Assembly: GCA_019750345.1 (NCBI GenBank) | Contig: JAIEON010000065.1 | Coordinates: 1-6,463, forward strand | Length of the DNA: 6,463 bases | DNA from: Patescibacteria group bacterium | GTDB taxonomy: Bacteria > Patescibacteriota > Minisyncoccia > Phycocordibacterales > UBA9973 | Direction of reading: 5' to 3' | Shown here: positions 6,423 through 6,463 of the stretch, piece after piece | Layout: every line of letters begins with the position of its first letter | How positions within the stretch are numbered: position 1 is the first letter of the stretch | Program-made: the position numbers and the translations under genes | The notes under the pieces: model-generated | What the model was told of the DNA's origin: nothing | Database searches by the model: none | What the model saw: the letters and a program-made list of their open reading frames with translations, nothing else

Positions 6423-6463
6423 TATGAAATGACAAAGCGAATCTATGTGCTTCATTATTCGCC
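6394..6463 (-). CDS. uvrC: C-terminal end of a UvrC-like excinuclease subunit (partial)
   Basis: The frame enters from the right edge and ends at TAA (6396-6394). The visible 22 residues include EAHRFALSFHKDRRRK, closely resembling the UvrC signature RDEAHRFAITYHRKLRSK, which closes the RNase H-like endonuclease domain. UvrC makes the incisions in UvrABC nucleotide excision repair. In most bacteria this signature is followed by a tandem helix-hairpin-helix domain of about 60-70 residues; here the protein stops five residues after the DRRR stretch, so that domain appears absent. The call rests on one short motif recalled from the family. The rest of the gene lies outside the window. Confidence 0.65.
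   Translation of the reverse strand, partial: ANNEAHRFALSFHKDRRRKAML

Noticed and set aside
6429..6463. Plus-strand ATG opening MTKRIYVLHYS up to the right edge, a possible divergent gene.
   Set aside because: The opposite strand over the same bases encodes a recognisable UvrC C-terminal motif in a frame that ends just before the ddl-like gene. The plus frame is only 11 codons long and shows no family signature.

Overview
The window reads as a stretch of a small-genome bacterium of the Candidate Phyla Radiation (Patescibacteria, probably Parcubacteria-like). This is inferred from protein style: a DUF5671-type membrane protein, a MurJ lacking several charged cavity residues known from E. coli, an aberrant LeuRS, a very divergent Ddl-like ligase, and a UvrC that seems to end before its helix-hairpin-helix domain. 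The DNA is moderately AT-rich and uses a normal genetic code. Every gene lies on the minus strand, so transcription runs from right to left. Nothing credible is encoded on the plus strand.

Layout in transcription order. The window opens (6463-6394) inside the last codons of a uvrC-like gene. After 8 nt comes a D-alanine--D-alanine ligase-like ATP-grasp gene (6385-5429), followed after 9 nt by a five-helix membrane protein with an extracytoplasmic tail (5419-4415). A hairpin followed by a T tract (4404-4376) ends that unit. Then come leuS (4348-1832), murJ (1776-79), and the first ten codons of a further reading frame (30-1). Gene spacing is tight: the longest non-coding stretch is 66 bases, and no gap exceeds 300 bases.

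Functionally, two genes point to peptidoglycan: a Ddl-like ligase (D-Ala-D-Ala for the precursor stem peptide) and MurJ (lipid II flippase). The leucyl-tRNA synthetase and the UvrC remnant are housekeeping genes. The membrane protein has no known function.

No start codon here has a convincing Shine-Dalgarno sequence. Several have a -10-like hexamer 6-8 nt upstream of the ATG, which suggests leaderless or SD-independent initiation. I found no mobile element, CRISPR array, tRNA or rRNA. I do not see a clear new multi-gene system. The most unusual content is the departure of Ddl, LeuRS, MurJ and UvrC from textbook residues and domain layouts.
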